Origin: Cordilura impudica | Taxonomy: Eukaryota; Arthropoda; Insecta; Diptera; Scathophagidae | Assembly: GCA_963682025.1 (NCBI GenBank) | Contig: OY821517.1 | Location: 54,645,716-54,709,715 of the forward strand | Length of the DNA: 64,000 bases | Direction of reading: 5' to 3' | Shown here: positions 1-11,439 of the stretch, in pieces | Layout: every line of letters begins with the position of its first letter | Position numbering within the stretch: the first letter of the stretch is position 1 | Position numbers and translations under genes: made by a program | The notes under the pieces: model-generated | The model's input: only the letters and a program-made list of their open reading frames with translations | Database searches by the model: none | What the model was told of the DNA's origin: nothing

Positions 1-674
1 TGGATTCATCCGTCCATAGAATTTTTTTTAAAAAAATTTTCATTTTGTGTATCTTTCGCCAACATTAACGCACAAAACTCAATTCGCTTTTCACACCTGA
101 GATTGTGGTATTTCCTTTGTTTTAGCTATTTTTCATACACTTGTTGTTGGGTCTTGCAACACAGCTGCCAAAACAGTTTCTTCTGCATTCTGTTGAAAGC
201 CCCTTGTTCTGTCACCCCTGCATTTATTAACGCTACCTGTCACACGAAGGCGATCAAACGTACTGTTGAAGACGGTGTGGTGGGGAACATATCTTTGGGG
301 GAAAGCTTCAGCATACATACGCTGTGCTGCCAATGAATTCCCATCAGCTTTGCCATAATAAAAAACGAAATCCGCATACTCAGAATTTGAAAATTTCATC
401 GCGAATCGAATTTAAAGGTACACGAAAACAATGAAAAATGGAAAAAAAAATTTCACAATTTTTTTTTTTTTTGACACATAACTCAGATAAAAATGTTCAA
501 AAAAAAGTAAATTGTTTTAAAATGAATTAAATGTATTTAGAAATGCATTATTTTTTGAGACGCTATAGCTCGGAAACGGTAGCCGTTAGAACAGTGGTGC
601 TAGAACAAAAAATATTCATATTGATCCAAGCTATCGCGCATTTAATTTTTTCGGAAAGTTTTTGGAACACCCTG
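1..674 (-). pseudogene. mariner-superfamily transposon relic, runs off window start
   Basis: On the minus strand from 399 an 88-codon reading frame starts with a helix-turn-helix region of the DUF4817 type (FSNSEYADFVFYYG, then AQRMYAEAFPQR), seen at the N terminus of many insect mariner-like transposases. A stop follows at 133. Further downstream, out of frame, the minus strand still reads ENFFKK then ILWTDES, which fits the first catalytic Asp block of a DDE/D transposase. The rest lies outside the window. At 660-674 the sequence GGAACACCCTG followed by TA looks like the outer end of such an element, so 400-674 would be its 5' non-coding part. Stop and frameshift make it a pseudogene. The family is a firm inference; the exact end is less sure. 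Confidence 0.65.
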
Positions 675-679
675 TATGT

Positions 680-915
680 ATGTATATTTTTGAGAAATAT
701 TTTGGAATTTACTAAATATGATCATGATCAATCCATTTTTAGACATAGTCGCCATATAAGAAAGTAACCGATATCAACTTTTTCAACTCTGATATATGTA
801 AATTAAAAAAAAAAAAAATGCCAATCAATTTTACTTAATGCTTGTTTACTACATACAATTATGAAAACACAATCGGTCTGGACCGATTATAAATTTCCTA
901 CTTGTTAGTGTCTGC
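680..915 (-). repeat. degenerate copy of the GGAC/palindrome dispersed repeat (R2)
   Basis: Reads like the minus orientation of the better copies at 31196 and 53266: a segment resembling 'aaatatgatcatgatcaatccatttttagaca' is followed by a short segment ending in 'ggtctggaccgattataaatttcctacttgtt', which is the diverged palindromic end of that family. It lacks the central part. No gene is seen here, nor in the AT-rich stretch 916-1490. Confidence 0.45.
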
Positions 916-1493
916 TTTTTTAAAGAAACTTTATGTTTGTACCTGCAAATGACAATTTACAAATGTTTGTCTTCTCCAAGAAAAAAATAAATAAATTAAA
1001 TGAATTCTGTTGCCAAAATGACTTAAAGTTGAAACAAGAAACGTTCTAAAGAAAAAGCGAACAACAACAATACAGTGACCAGAACTTGCCTAAGAGAGAC
1101 AACGAGAGTATATCATTTTAGCAAAACCAGGAATTTGGGTACTGTTGGATCTTGTACCGGTACCCGAATCATGTACCATTTGTGATTTAATCTACTCTAA
1201 AGAAATCCAAATAGAACAGTAATTACCCCCAGTTGGTAAGGTAAAAACGAATTTTAAGGAATATTAACAAATATGTTTGCAGTAAAAATGACAGGGGGTG
1301 TCTGATGGGTGGTACTAAAATAAAGGGTTTCATATATAAAATAAAAATTAAGTTCCATAAAATTTATTTTAGTCAAGATTCGATTAGGATGGGGTTCAAA
1401 ACCGTGCAAGAAATGGTCCTTTAAAAAATTTTCAGATGGCATTTAAAATAAAAATAGTTTCGCTTTTTGATGAAGAAAATTTTAAAAATTAAT

Positions 1494-1800
1494 TTTAAGG
1501 AGGGAGATCGAAACAATCTAACAAGAGCCCAACAACTCTCTTCTGGTCTAAGACCCGGAAAATGTAGATGATTTGCCTCCCTTGGTATAAAAACCACGGT
1601 ATTGCTCTTCTACCAATGAAGAGTCTTAAAAACATCAAGTCGACCTTTCTTTCCTCCCAAATCATATTTGCTATCAATGACCAAATTCTCGTGATCGTTT
1701 CTAATAACATTGGAAACAGTTTGACGGCCGACCTTTGACTATTTGGCAAACTTTTTGTAGGAATAAGTTGGATTTTCTGGACTAAGTTCGTCACTAATTT
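1494..1800 (-). pseudogene. Tc1-like transposase fragment (HTH region)
   Basis: The minus strand aligns by eye with plus-strand 61857-62000. Both carry a segment reading roughly TKS-P----SAVKLFPM-LE with similar nucleotides throughout, including 'gccgtcaaa-t-tttccaatg-tattagaaa'. The copy at 61857 continues into a stretch resembling the N-terminal region of Tc1-superfamily transposases (GLKPYKVPKATERNAAKNLE), so this piece is most likely the DNA-binding part of the same family. No catalytic region is found. Family-level assignment is an inference. Confidence 0.45.
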
Positions 1801-1910
1801 TAATCAAACAAACAACAAATGAACAGGGTTGTCATTAAACATAATAACCGACATATTCTTCAAAGATAACTTGATAAAAAAAAATTAATGCTTGCGAAAA
1901 AAGTAAAGAG

Positions 1911-2165
1911 GAATAACTAGCAAACCCGAGAGAGTTGATGGTTAGAAACGCTCGAAACTCACCGAATTTTCGCAACAATCTTCATTAAATTATATCAAGC
2001 TTTTTAGAATCAGAAACCCAGACTTTCGGTTTAAAAAACACAAAAAAAAATGTTGCTGAGCTTTTAAGGTCATATACTCCCCTATGGTTACTATTTTGGG
2101 TTTCTTTTGAAAATAATCTCCGTCAATGACTTAGTTTTTCCATGCTAATCGTATTTCTGACTTTT
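1911..2165. repeat. dispersed repeat, copy A (partner at 5486-5685)
   Basis: Begins with ACTAGCAAACC and shares with 5486-5685 an ordered series of similar blocks: 'agagttgatggtt', 'tttcggtttaaaaaacac', 'gagcttttaaggt', 'ggttactattttgg', 'aataatctccgtcaatgac'. Identity is low, so both copies are old. There is no coding potential. The following stretch 2166-2657 shows nothing I can assign. Confidence 0.4.
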
Positions 2166-2657
2166 TTAAAAAATTGTTGTTTTTTTTTTTCAAAACTTCA
2201 ACGATATCTCTGAAACTTCTGGAAAAATTTAAAACCAATGTAAGAACGGTTTAAAGATAATAGTTTTGACGAGTTTTGGATTTTTTCTAATTGAATATGG
2301 TGAACGGGTTTCAAGTTATTTCAATATATGTAGTGGAAGTGCCTTAATTTTGGACATAATGATATATCGCGAAAAGTCGAGCTGATAGAAGAAAAACCAA
2401 GTGCAGATTTGGATTCAGCGTCCCAAATAACCATAAAAACAACATTCAGTTCTTAATCAACAAAACCTTGCTTCCTAGTGTTACCAATATCGTGGAAAGT
2501 ATGGGCGGTACCACCAAATTCAAAAATCGTCAAAATCAAAATTCGACAAAACCGAAAATCTATGTTTTTCTCATGCAGCTTGCTCTACAGAAGGAATATC
2601 GAAAAATTTTATAATTTTTGCACCGAATGAAGAAACAAAAAAACTTTGTGTATCAGC

Positions 2658-2670
2658 AATAATTGATATA
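2658..2670. repeat. 13-bp target-site duplication, left copy of LINE 1
   Basis: AATAATTGATATA here is repeated exactly at 4952-4964 and brackets the LINE in between. Confidence 0.8.
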
Positions 2671-4951
2671 ATAATAATAATAATAATAAATGCCCGTCGT
2701 TCCTATAAGGAGCATAGGGCCATAACATATCTGTTCCATTCAATTCTGTCCAACGCTAGTGCCTTAATCTCGTTCCAGCTCTTGTACATTCTGACAGCTT
2801 CCAATTCAATTTGGCGACGCCATGTGTGTGATGGTCTTCCTCTTCTTCGGCTACCTTGAGGGTTCAATCCAACGCCATTTTCTTCTAAGAATTTCATTAC
2901 TAATGGGGGTTTGATTTGTTTTTCTCCATAGCCTTTCGTTCGAAATTGTTTAAGGCCAAAATATTCTTAGAACTCTTCGTAGACATCGATTTATAAACAC
3001 TTGCAATGAGTTTGTATTATGAACTGCTGCGTTCCAAGACTCGCATCCATAAAGAAGCACGGATTTAATGCAAGAATTGAAAATGTTAATTTTTGTTCTT
3101 TTTGACATGTGAGGAGATCGCCAAATGGGATTTAAGAGACCAAATGATCGCTTACCAAGATTAATGCGACTCTGTATATCATTACTGGAACCACCCGTTG
3201 TTGTTAATAAACTAACCAGGTAGGTGAATTTGGAAACATCTTCTAACACTATATCATTTATGGGAAACGTTCTGTTGTTTGAAGAGTTGATGCGCATTAC
3301 CTTGGTCTTTGCTATGTTTATTTTCATACCGGCTTTTTCTGCTTCTTTCTGTACTGCTGTGATCTTTGCCGCCATGGCGTTGTAGTTATGTGAAAGCAGA
3401 CAAATGTCATTAGCATAGTCGAGATCCTCAAGCCTTCTATGAAATCCCCATGAAATTCCTCTTTCTTCACGGGTTGCTTTATTCATGATGTTGTCTAAGA
3501 CTATGTTGAAAAGCAGGGGGGACAAAATGCAACCTTGCCTCATGCCAGTATTTACGGTAAATCTATCACTCACGCAACCTTCATGCATCACTCTGCAGCA
3601 CACATTATTATAGAGGGCTTGAATCAATGATATAATCTTGGTGGGTGTGCCTTTACATGCGAGGGCATTCAAAATAGCCGAGTGTGAGAGGGTATCAAAG
3701 GCCTTCTCGAAGTCTATGAAAACGAGGTACAAAGGGGATCTCCACTCGACGGACTGTTCTATTATAATCCGGAGGCTGTTCACATGGTCTATGCAGGATT
3801 TTTGGGGTCGAAAGCCAGATTGTTCATTGCGAGGATTTGAAACGAATGCGGCTGAGAGCCGTTTGTTTATAACTTGTGTTATAACTTTGTTTGCTATGTT
3901 GATGAGTGTGATACCACGCCAATTTCTACATTGAGATAAGTCTCCTTTTTTTGGGATGTTAATGATTAACCCTTCCTTAAGTTCATCGCATAGTTGATTA
4001 GTCCTCCAAAATTCCTCAATAATTTTATACATAAAACGGGCGCTTGTTTGTGGTGCTGTTTTAAAAAGCTCGGGGGAGATGTTATCTTAAGGGCAATTAT
4101 GGATTCTATAATTTCGGGTATATCAGGGCATTCTGTAGGTATATCATTCCTTATATCGTGGTGGTCGCAGTCACAAGGATCGTGCTGTATGGATACTGTA
4201 TCTGACAACATAGTAGAGTAATGTTGCAACCACAATTCCATTTGGCCACTTTTTGATGTAATTATTTCGCCGTTGTTGGATTTAAGAGGTTTTGCCGTTG
4301 TAAAGTTCTTCTGAGTAAGTTTCCTGGTTATATTATATAGAACCTTAGTACGGTTATTCACAGATGCGATTTCTGCTTCTCTAGCAAGATCATCAAACCA
4401 TCTGTGTTTGTCATTACGTGCATTTCTTTTCACACTCTTATCAATAGTCCGGTATATTGTGCGTAACCTTAGTTTTTCATCGTGCGTCAATGCAGTATTT
4501 ATTTGTGCTTTTGTATTCCTTCTTTCAGCAATCAAGTCCCAGGTAGTATCTGAAATCCAATGCTTCCTATTGTTGGTTTTGAATCCTATATGCTTTTTAG
4601 CAGCCGATGTAAAACATTCTTCTACCGTCTTCCAGCCAACTGTGGAATTTGTTTGTAAGGCTTCTAGAGAGGTTCTTAATGCTTCAGAATAGGTGTTCAG
4701 TATGGTTGGATTTTTTTGGTTTCTTTACATCAAATTTTCGTTGTACTTTTATGATACTCTTTACGGCAGCAACTTTCAGACGGATTGTGCCTATTAGAAG
4801 ATGATGGTCGCTATTGCAGTCGGCGCCTCGTTTATTGCGGACATCGAGCAGAGATCCTCTCCATTTTCTGCTGATTGCTATGTGGTCTATTTGGTTTTCT
4901 GTTTTGTTGTCTGGAGAGACCCAAGTGATTTTATGTACCCGCTTATGGGGA
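2671..4951 (-). mobile_element. 5'-truncated non-LTR retrotransposon (LINE 1)
   Basis: A 2.28-kb insertion on the minus strand, bounded by a perfect 13-bp direct repeat. Its 3' end is a short (TAA)n tract at about 2669-2690 and its 5' end at 4951 stops inside the endonuclease domain, as expected for target-primed reverse transcription that ended early. Coding remnants follow in order: end of the AP endonuclease, linker, reverse transcriptase, and a C-terminal tail with a GRPSHTWRRQIE motif. The RT style (IPKKGDLSQCRNWRGITL) fits an RTE-like or related clade; I do not assign the clade firmly. Confidence 0.8.
2703..4950 (-). pseudogene. LINE 1 endonuclease/reverse transcriptase, broken
   Basis: Reading the minus strand from 4950: an endonuclease end with HKITWVSPDNKTENQIDHIA and a later SDHHLL motif; a frameshift; a 189-codon linker region (4535-3966); then a 360-codon frame (4032-2950) with the RT blocks FIDFEKAFD (residues 105-113), GMRQGCILSPLLF and YANDI (206-210); then a stop; then 2897-2703, the usual C-terminal basic tail with RRRGRPSHTWRR. 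The catalytic YADD box reads YAND, losing the first active-site Asp, so even apart from the frameshifts this RT should be inactive. It would have copied the element RNA at a nicked target. No host role is suggested. Confidence 0.85.
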
Positions 4952-4964
4952 AATAATTGATATA
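4952..4964. repeat. 13-bp target-site duplication, right copy of LINE 1
   Basis: Exact match to 2658-2670, just outside the truncated 5' end of LINE 1. Confidence 0.8.
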
Positions 4965-4996
4965 AAAAAAATTTAAATAAATAAAATATAATATCT

Positions 4997-5404
4997 TATG
5001 GCGTTTTCTTTTCTGACAAAAAATGTCGCACTTTTTTTTGCCCTCTTTTCGAAAAGTGCATTTATTTATATATTCTGAATTAAGAGCAACCTTATCTTAT
5101 ACATCAATCGAAAGGTCTCAAAGTCGAGCCCTAGTGAGTCACAAAAAATTCCAGCCATTGACTTCTTTCAGGTCATAGTGTGATAATATTTCCCCATTAT
5201 TCCCTTTTTTGAATATTTTCACCCTATGACTTCCAAGAGGACAATAATCTAAATTTTTTTGCATTTATAAACACAGCACTTTGAGACCTTTCGATTGAAA
5301 TATAATGGTTCCTCTTAATTCAGAATATATAAAAAAAATACACTTTTCCAAAAAAGGGCAAAAAAGGGCGACATTTTTTGTCAGAAGAGAAAACGGCATT
5401 AGTT
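4997..5404. mobile_element. foldback MITE with about 128-bp arms
   Basis: The left arm (about 4997-5126) and right arm (about 5278-5404) are inverted copies: both contain GCGTTTTCT/C-TTCTGACAAAAAATG, ATATATTCTGAATTAAGAG and CAATCGAAAGGTCTCAAAG in mirrored order. The inner part is also partly self-complementary ('ttcaggtcatagtgtgataatat' against 'gaatattttcaccctatgacttcc'), so the whole 0.4 kb could fold into one long imperfect hairpin. No open reading frame of substance. Probably a non-autonomous DNA transposon; superfamily unknown. Confidence 0.7.
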
Positions 5405-5485
5405 ATACAATACAAATTTCGTAGAACTTGGAGCACGACAGGGCATACCAGTATCAAAAAAAAAAATAAATTTAAATAAATCATT

Positions 5486-5685
5486 CTACTAGCAAACCAC
5501 AAAGGGTTGAGGGTTCAAAACCTCAAAAAATCACCAAAATTTCATGAAATGATATTAAAACATTTTAAATCGTAAACCCCGGACATTTTGTTTAAAAAAC
5601 AGATCTTGGCCAGCTTTTGGTTACTATTTTTGTTCACTATATTGGTTTTCATTTGTAAATTATCATCGCCAACGACTGATGTTAC
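5486..5685. repeat. dispersed repeat, copy B (partner at 1911-2165)
   Basis: Starts with ACTAGCAAACC and follows the same block order as 1911-2165 ('gggttgagggtt', 'ttttgtttaaaaaacag', 'cagcttttggttactattttt', 'atcgccaacgactga'). Confidence 0.4.
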
Positions 5686-7390
5686 GAATCAGATATAGGC
5701 AAAAAGAGGCTAATTTTTCCATCTTTGAAAGGCTAGTTGTAAGAATAGCTGCCTCCTTTTACTTTCTTCTCTTACCTTTATATTACATTTTTATTGTTCT
5801 TGATAAAATTGTTTGCTTCTGCAAACTAAGGGAATCCGGTTTTGAGGCCTTATCAGAAACGGGTTCAGTTTTCGTTAAATAGACGTTACCCGGGTACTTG
5901 AGCAACGGTTCTTAAATAAATACTGTTTTTTTTTTTTATATTTTTAAAAGCTACATACTAAATTTAATGCACTTATAGAAAATTCCAATAGTATTTCCAA
6001 AAGTATTTTCAAAAAAAGCGACTAAATTGAAATCAGAATCTTGACAAAATATAATTCCTTTTGGCAAAGTTGTAAGATTGTACACAAAAAAAGAGAGAAA
6101 AGAAACGCTTAAAAATATAATTTCACGCCATGTTTAACACAACAGACGATAGACAGCAACACAATACGCAATATGTAAATACACTATGCTCGTAAATATT
6201 CGTTAAAATACATTTTAAATAATTATCCTTACAAAATAAATCTTCAAAGGGACTTCAAGGATTTAGCTAAAAAATTTTTAAATAAATAAATAAATAGATA
6301 TCAGAATATATAAATACATTCTTTTAGAATACGCAAATGAAAGAAATTGCATTCATTCGGGAATGAATTTTATGTTAGGAAGTGAATATCTTAGCACTCT
6401 GGACTTATAAACCTAAGATTTATATGACTAACCCATTGAGAAATGCTGGCATTATAATTTTTAAATTAGTTTTTATCACAATTTTAGTCTAAGCTAAATT
6501 AATTAATTTCAACTTGTCATTTAACAAACTTTTTCCAAATTTTACTAGATCACAGTGTGCGATGTGGCAAAAAAAAAATAGTGTAAAATTTACAACAGAC
6601 TTCATTGTAATTTTTGTTGTCTTCCTGTCGAATAAAGGAAGTGTTGAGCGGAGTAAGGGGAGGCATTCATTTTTAGTTACTTGTAAACATGCAAATTCTA
6701 TTGTACCACTCCACTTCATTTCGTTCTAAGCTCTGACTCGTTGCCACATTCTGAGAGTATGAAATAACAAAGGAACAACAAGGAATCTGGCAAGAAGAAT
6801 CTTTTCATAAAACATTTAACTGAATATAAGAATTACAAGAAGAAATGTTAAGGAGATAAGAAGAAAAACAAAAACAAACAAAAAAAGCCCAACGAAATCT
6901 TAAGAATTACATTGTCAAGTTGTAGAAATGAAATTTTTTACTATAAATTTTTGACCTGCTTGTTTTTTGTGCCGGCTGTATGGTGAGTTTGTAAGTATGA
7001 TTTGTGGTATTTTTATAGAGAGCGGGGTGGGATGCTTTTAAACGGATATAAAACAATATCCGCTTTAAAGGCTATGATGGCCATTGTTCAAAAGTATTAT
7101 TAAATATTGTATTCGTATTTTTGTGTTTACCCAAAGAAAAATTCATCCAACAGCATTTATCGTGACTTTTTACATTGATATTGAAATCTTGTAAAATATT
7201 CTATTTTCTTTGTGAGTGAGATGAGCTGAAAGGGCGGCGCGCTATTTGACTTGACTGTTGCTTTACACTTGAAATTAAATTAGTTTTTTATTTTATGTCA
7301 AGAGTCATTGATGTAAGTACGAGTACATGTGTATTTGACACATTAAACGTTTGCGATGGATACAAAGAAATAAATTTGAAAAACATAAAC
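5686..7390. other. AT-rich stretch without recognisable genes
   Basis: I see homopolymer runs, many stop codons in all frames and no domain-like protein segments. Nothing is called. Confidence 0.6.
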
Positions 7391-7391
7391 A

Positions 7392-8775
7392 AAAGCAAGT
7401 AAGAAAATTATAGTTGCTCTAGACCGACTATGCAATACCCTATAACAACTTTGCTAAGGCAATAACAGGATATAGGAAATGAGACTTAATCAATTTTTTG
7501 TGCTGATATAATGAATTTGTGGCGTGCAGATATGAAAATTTTTATATCTGATGTTATTTTTGTTGTGGGGACTTGGTCAAAAAATTGGACCGATTATGAT
7601 CATATTTATTAAAGTCACTTTATTTTCTCAAAAACTTATACAAAGCAAATTATAAAACAATCTATGCAATATTTTCGTTTTTGGAATGATTTAAGTGAAA
7701 ATCGGGAATCAGCTTTATGTAAGGACTATGATGACTAAAAATGGTGTTACAGCACTCGAAATTCGAGTGCAAATTCTTTAAATTTTTTTTTTTCAATGTT
7801 TTGTTAATCTATATATATAAATAAAAAATTTATGATAATAAATAATTTTATTAATTTTGGGCAATTCACAATTCAACACAGGACATGTGATATACAATTA
7901 TAATGAAATTCGATGAATTGTGAATTGCCCAAAATTGATTAGCATACCTTTAAGCCCTTACAAAATTACCTATTATTAATATTTTATTTCATTTAATTTA
8001 ATATATTTTTAACACATATTATACATAAATTTTAAAATTCTGCACTTCACCTCCATATGAACTATAACTATGCCAATTTTTATACTCCTCTGTGCCCTCA
8101 TTATGCTTAAAAAGAGAAGAAAACCTTCACGTATTAGTATATTGATATGATAATCTGGATCTTACGACCATTTTAGTCGGTCTGATCGGGGTTGATTGAA
8201 TGGAGGTTAGGTATGAACATATACCGATTTATGCCAATTATAATAACATTCGTCCTATGGTCGATAGAAGCTTATACAGAAAATTTCAGCAAAATATATC
8301 TGTTTACGTGAGCGTTTGAGAGGCCCCACTGTATCTAACTGATGTCATCATGTCATACTTTTTTTAACCGCGATTGTATTCGTTTTTTTTATCGTTGTTT
8401 AACTTTTTAACCATAAAGATCCTTTTTTTTTTTTGTATGTGTTAAATTGTATGGACATTTTGTTGTTTCTACATTTGTAATTCAAGGAAAGTAATCTTGA
8501 AATTACTTAGAACGTTTATACAAAAACCTTAATTTTTGTGTTTTATTTTGTTTTACTCTTTTATTTGGTAGCTTGATTTTTGGTTCCAGCCCCAAATTCT
8601 GCTAGTGAATTTGACAATATCCATATTGTACAAGTTACAAGTTCACTGACGGACGGACATCGCTAAATCGACTCAGAAAGTAATTCTGCTGAATCTATCG
8701 GTATAATGGAAGGCGAGTCAAGGTCAAATATTCCTGGTAGTTAAAAACATCAGCACAAGTGCTATAGGATATAGA
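7392..8775 (+). repeat. old copy of the R2 dispersed repeat, split
   Basis: The left part (7392-7735) begins 'caagtaagaaaattatag...tctagaccgacta', matching the end of the R2 copy at 32219, and continues with the 'ggaccgattatgatcat' and 'gaaaatcgggaatcagctt' blocks. The right part (about 8140-8775) has the 'ataccgatttatgcc', 'tcgatagaagcttatac', 'gacggacggacatcgctaaatcgactcagaaag' and 'ggtcaaatattcctggtagtt' blocks in the same order as intact copies. The middle holds a fragment of another repeat with a hairpin. Confidence 0.6.
7736..8100 (+). repeat. partial copy of the CTCGAAATTCGAG repeat (R1) with hairpin
   Basis: Contains CACTCGAAATTCGAGTGCAAATTCT, the 5' signature of the R1 family, lying inside the old R2 copy. 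At 7851-7875 and 7914-7938 there are 25-nt arms that are inverted complements with one mismatch, separated by 38 nt, so a stable hairpin is possible. The rest is AT-rich. Confidence 0.5.
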
Positions 8776-9194
8776 AATAAAAGTATTATTGTTAACTGAT
8801 GAGAAACCTTGACTGTTATAATCCGTAACCATTTATGGAATAAAATTGAGTTTTCCGAATAATGTATTTAATAGGTATATAGATAAAACTAAAATTGGAA
8901 ATATGTACTCAGGTTGTTCGTACTATCTTCTGTGTAAGACAATTTTCATATTCTTTTCTTTCTAATGATTGATTAAGCATGAGTTGAAGTAGTAGACAGA
9001 AGGATGCTGAGGATGAACAGGTCGTGTGGTTCGAAAGTAGATACTCCATTTAGCATTGTCTTCAATTTGTTCCATTTTTTTTTTTTTTACATTACAAAAA
9101 ACTTTTCTTTTCCATTATTATATACACACATGATCTGGAACCGAACCAAAACTAAAATTTATAATTTCGTAACCGAAATAAACTGGGAATACAT

Positions 9195-9765
9195 TTTTTA
9201 GAAAACCATTTTATTTATTTTTGGTGATTTTCGGTTTTGGCAATTTTTGATTTTTGGCGATTTTTGTTATTTGCGATTCTCGGTTTTGGGGTCTTTGACG
9301 TTGGCAATTTTTTTTTTTTTTTTTGTTGCTATTTTTGATTTTGTCGATTTTTGTTTTTGTATTTTTATTATTTTGGCTATTTCTGATTTTAGCGATTTTT
9401 GAATTTTATCGATTTTGTAATTTTATCGATTTTGGGCTTTAGCATTTTTTGTTTTCTGTGATTTTTGATTTTGGCGACCTTTTATTTTAGCGATTTTTGT
9501 TATTTGCGATTTTCAGTTTCGGAGATTTTTGATTTTGGCGATCTTTGTTTTTCGCGATTTTGTTATTCGCGATTTTCACTTCTAACAATTTTTGTTTTTG
9601 GCGATTTTTGTTATTTGCGATTTTCGATTTTGGCGATTTCTGACTTTAACGATTTTTATATTTTTTTGATTTTTGATTTTGGCGATTTTCGATTTTGGCG
9701 ATTTTGTTATTCGCGATTTTCGGTTTTAATGATTTTTGTGTTTGGCGATTCCGCCCAAATTTTCC
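9195..9765. repeat. degenerate minisatellite, GATTTTTGATTTTGGC-like
   Basis: About 570 bp of imperfect tandem units built from 'gatttt(t)g(t/a)tttt(g)gc', with drifted spacing of roughly 15-20 bp. It leaves a 103-codon open frame (9465-9776) rich in Phe, Ser, Asp and Leu, but that frame is a by-product of the repeat. Confidence 0.65.
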
Positions 9766-9835
9766 ACGACTACTAACATTAGTAATTAATGTACTTGTCA
9801 AAAGTTTCAAGACTGACATTTTCATAATACTTCAT

Positions 9836-10545
9836 TTTCTTGTATAGGAGGTGCCACGCCCATTGGTCCGATATCGCCCATAATAATTCATGAACTCAGA
9901 CAAATTTGCAAGCCTTTCACTATTCCAGTACTCCAGACATATGACATTATATATTTACTTTTACCACTGAGCTTATCCCGCCCATTTTTTTCCGATAAGT
10001 AACATTGATAACTTATGAATTCACACAAAGTCCCAAGACTTTATCTAGTACTCCAGTTATATATCAAATACTTTCGTTGTATGGGGCATGCATGCCATGC
10101 CCACTGGTTCAGTCGCGCCCATTTTTTAAAGGACTACTCACATTAATAACTCATGAACTCACACTAAGACCCAAGACCTTATCTGTTATAGTACGCTAGA
10201 TATATGACATTAAATATTTACTTTGTATGGTGGGTGCCACGCCCATTGGCCCGATTCTGCCCTTTTTTTTCGCAATTCTTCAAATTAGTTTAATATGTAT
10301 ATGTACATAGTTTCAGAACTCTTGCTGTCGTAGCACTAAAGATATTATATGTTAAAAATTCACTTTATATGGGAGGTGCCACCCCCATTTGAAAAATCCA
10401 AAAATAGCTTTTTTCCTTCCGGATAGGCAGTAACCTACTGTAAAAATTTTAAGACTATCGGTCCAGTGGTGTAGCCTCCTATAAACCACAAACAAACGTA
10501 CAAACAAACATACAAAACTCCATTTTTATATATAAGATAATACAG
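9836..10545 (+). repeat. dispersed element with internal minisatellite
   Basis: Five diverged units of about 110-145 bp begin with variants of GGTGCCACGCCCATTGG (near 9849, 9960, 10089, 10234, 10374), each followed by 'ataactcatgaactcacac-aag' and 'ga(t)atatgacatta' blocks. The right side ends with 'acaaacaaacatacaaaactcca...tatataagat', a terminus style common in fly Helentron/DINE-type elements. Assignment to that group is an inference. Confidence 0.55.
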
Positions 10546-10562
10546 CTATATAATAATATAAT

Positions 10563-10914
10563 ACTAACAGATTCCAGCGCTCGAAATTCGAGTGAAATTT
10601 CCAGGCAATTTTTTTTCAACTTAGCCAATTTACAAACCAACACTTTTTTGGCTTATTATGATTGTGAATGAAGATATAAAACTCATTAACAAACACATTA
10701 ACAAATTTAATAAACACACACATAGCATATGTATAATTTTATGTATGTGTTAGTAGCAACTTTAAATGCAATTTACTCGAAATAAAGGACAACATTTAAA
10801 AATCTGGAAAACAGCTAAAAAGTAATACCTTTGAAATAATGGTCAAAATCGGGATAAAACGGTAGAACAAAACATCGGTCACAAGAAATCTCCTAATCTA
10901 TTAACTCAAATTCA
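10563..10914 (+). repeat. R1 repeat copy 1
   Basis: Runs from 'actaacagattccagcgctcg' to 'cctaatctattaa'. Shares with the other copies the near-palindrome CTCGAAATTCGAG, 'cacattaacaaatttaata', 'acacacatagcat', 'gtgttagtagcaactttaaatgc' and 'gtagaacaaaacatcggtcacaag'. About 350 bp, non-coding; probably a non-autonomous Helentron/DINE-like element. Confidence 0.7.
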
Positions 10915-11246
10915 CACTATTCAATATACCCGATAAGTAGCGCTGGGGTAGAGATATTTACGACAATGTGGTTTTACTTGTATATAATTTATATACTTTG
11001 GAATAATCACAAAAATTTCCGACAGGTGGCATTGGTTGTCCTACAAGACTATTTATAGATTTGCATACATTTGCCATTTGAGTGTTAGATATTTCATTGT
11101 ACTATAGAAATAAATTTGCCCAAAAACCGAACTTAACTTTCAATAAATTTTAAAACGGTAATGTTATGGATTATCATAAAATACAAATACATATTCTCAA
11201 TGTAATATTACACTAAAAAATAATATCTCAATTCGATTCCCGGCAC

Positions 11247-11345
11247 AAATAACCAAGGTTCAGAAAAAAAAAACACATGAAACACACAATGTTCTGTTCT
11301 AAAGCAGCCAACACATATTTTTATTTTCATATCAATTATGTGTGT
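11247..11345 (+). repeat. partial arm of the 22.5-kb foldback family
   Basis: 'caaggttcagaaaaa', 'acacacaatgttctgttc' and 'agcagccaacacatat' match the left arm of the foldback at 22480-23281 almost base for base. Only this end is present. Confidence 0.6.
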
Positions 11346-11439
11346 TTCTAAATTTTGTCAATTACACTACAATTTCACAATTAATAATTTGACAGAATCC
11401 CACATTTATTCTAAATCTTCATAATAGTAGCGTTTAAGC

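Noticed and set aside
9465..9776. 103-codon open frame
   Set aside because: It lies wholly inside the degenerate T-rich minisatellite and its sequence simply follows the repeat.
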